A stretch of 52,975 nucleotides of DNA, from the NCBI GenBank assembly GCA_045125095.1, contig JBGVMW010000171.1, positions 1-52,975 on the forward strand, in the 5' to 3' direction. Below the pieces are notes generated by a model. That model was given only the letters and a program-made list of their open reading frames with translations. It did no database searches and was not told where the DNA came from. This DNA comes from JBGVMW01 sp045125095. Its GTDB lineage: Bacteria > Bacillota > Clostridia > Lachnospirales > Lachnospiraceae. This document shows positions 52,719 to 52,975 of this stretch, piece by piece. The translations under genes and the position numbers were made by a program. Each line of letters begins with the position of its first letter. Positions within the stretch are counted from its first letter, which is position 1.

Positions 52719-52769
52719 GGCTTTGTCACTCCTTGTCATATTTTTATTTAAAATTCGTCCGCTTATAGA

Positions 52770-52975
52770 TTATTTTAATAAGCTGCCTGAGATTACCATA
52801 CGCTGAACTTCTGAAGTTCCCTCTTAGATCTCTGTAATCTTTGCATCGCGCATCATACGCTCAACATCATACTCTCTGATATATCCGTAACCACCAAATA
52901 ACTGAACTGCCTTTGTTGTTACTTCCATAGCTGTCTCTGCTGCAAATAATTTTGCCATAGCAGCTTCTACAGAGT
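52770..52975 (-). pseudogene. bcd: acyl-CoA (butyryl-CoA) dehydrogenase, C-terminal part with in-frame stop
   Basis: The minus-strand frame reads SVEAAMAKLFAAETAMEV, FGGYGYIREYDVERMMRD, AKITEI, stop (TAA, 52824-52826), then EGTSEVQRMVISGSLLK and a normal TAA at 52770-52772. In the family the stop position is a Tyr (or similar) in I-Y-E-G-T, and the following Glu is the catalytic base. A single base (t at 52824 for g) would restore TAC. The rest of the gene lies outside the window. Either a true nonsense mutation, a sequence error, or read-through. Confidence 0.85.

Overview
The window looks like chromosome of a low-GC, spore-forming, butyrate-producing clostridium, most probably a Lachnospiraceae member. 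The reasons are the etfB-etfA-bcd genes of butyryl-CoA synthesis at the right end, a SpoVAF-type germination protein, a GerMN lipoprotein, a DUF6465 Lys/Ala/Thr-rich protein, FabV, GlnRS, a TraX family protein and AGGAGG-type ribosome binding sites with frequent TTG/GTG starts. No rRNA, tRNA or CRISPR array was found.

Layout. 1-12000 is an accessory island built from mobile parts. It holds a MobA/MobL-type relaxase behind four tandem hairpins (1-1817), a gene remnant and two nested, truncated group II introns (1825-3901), and a YhcG/DUF1016 PDDEXK nuclease. A second mobilisation module follows: MOBP relaxase, MobC, a candidate oriT and a ParM/ParR segregation pair, with TnpV, a Thr/Pro-rich lipoprotein and a 53-residue membrane protein. 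The island ends in broken XRE and acyltransferase genes. 12046-17994 is a conserved minus-strand block: comEA, an OmpR-type response regulator, its histidine kinase, a GerMN lipoprotein and comEC. 18088-20002 has a YdcZ transporter and a solute-binding protein. 20092-26796 is the arginine regulon: argC-GNAT-argJ-argB-argD on minus, diverging from argG on plus across a region with ARG-box-like palindromes. 26987-38308 is housekeeping: DHH phosphoesterase, DegV, M18 aminopeptidase, AEC transporter, DHFR, FabV, Hpt protein, DUF2225 protein and GlnRS. 38430-49000 carries TraX, SpoVAF, FabH, dUTPase, NrdG, an aminotransferase, a phosphopantetheinyl transferase, an SGNH hydrolase, pyridoxal kinase, a radical SAM protein, siroheme synthase and 3-methyladenine glycosylase. 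49191-52975 has a MATE exporter and the etfA-etfB-bcd end.

Most notable observations: (1) bcd carries an in-frame TAA directly before the conserved EGT motif that holds the catalytic glutamate of acyl-CoA dehydrogenases. (2) A family of palindromic mini-elements with TAGG...CCTA ends is present: a 247-bp long-armed copy inside the arg operon, a 39-bp copy flanked by an 11-bp direct repeat, and two related 43-49 bp copies. (3) One group II intron fragment is inserted exactly in the YADD codons of another, which itself sits just after a terminator. (4) The Shine-Dalgarno of the spoVAF-like gene is built into the fabH terminator hairpin. (5) The regulator-kinase-GerMN lipoprotein order mirrors actinobacterial mtrA-mtrB-lpqB. 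(6) Two candidate oriT structures lie next to two unrelated relaxase genes. Family names come from recognising motifs by eye; no database search was run.
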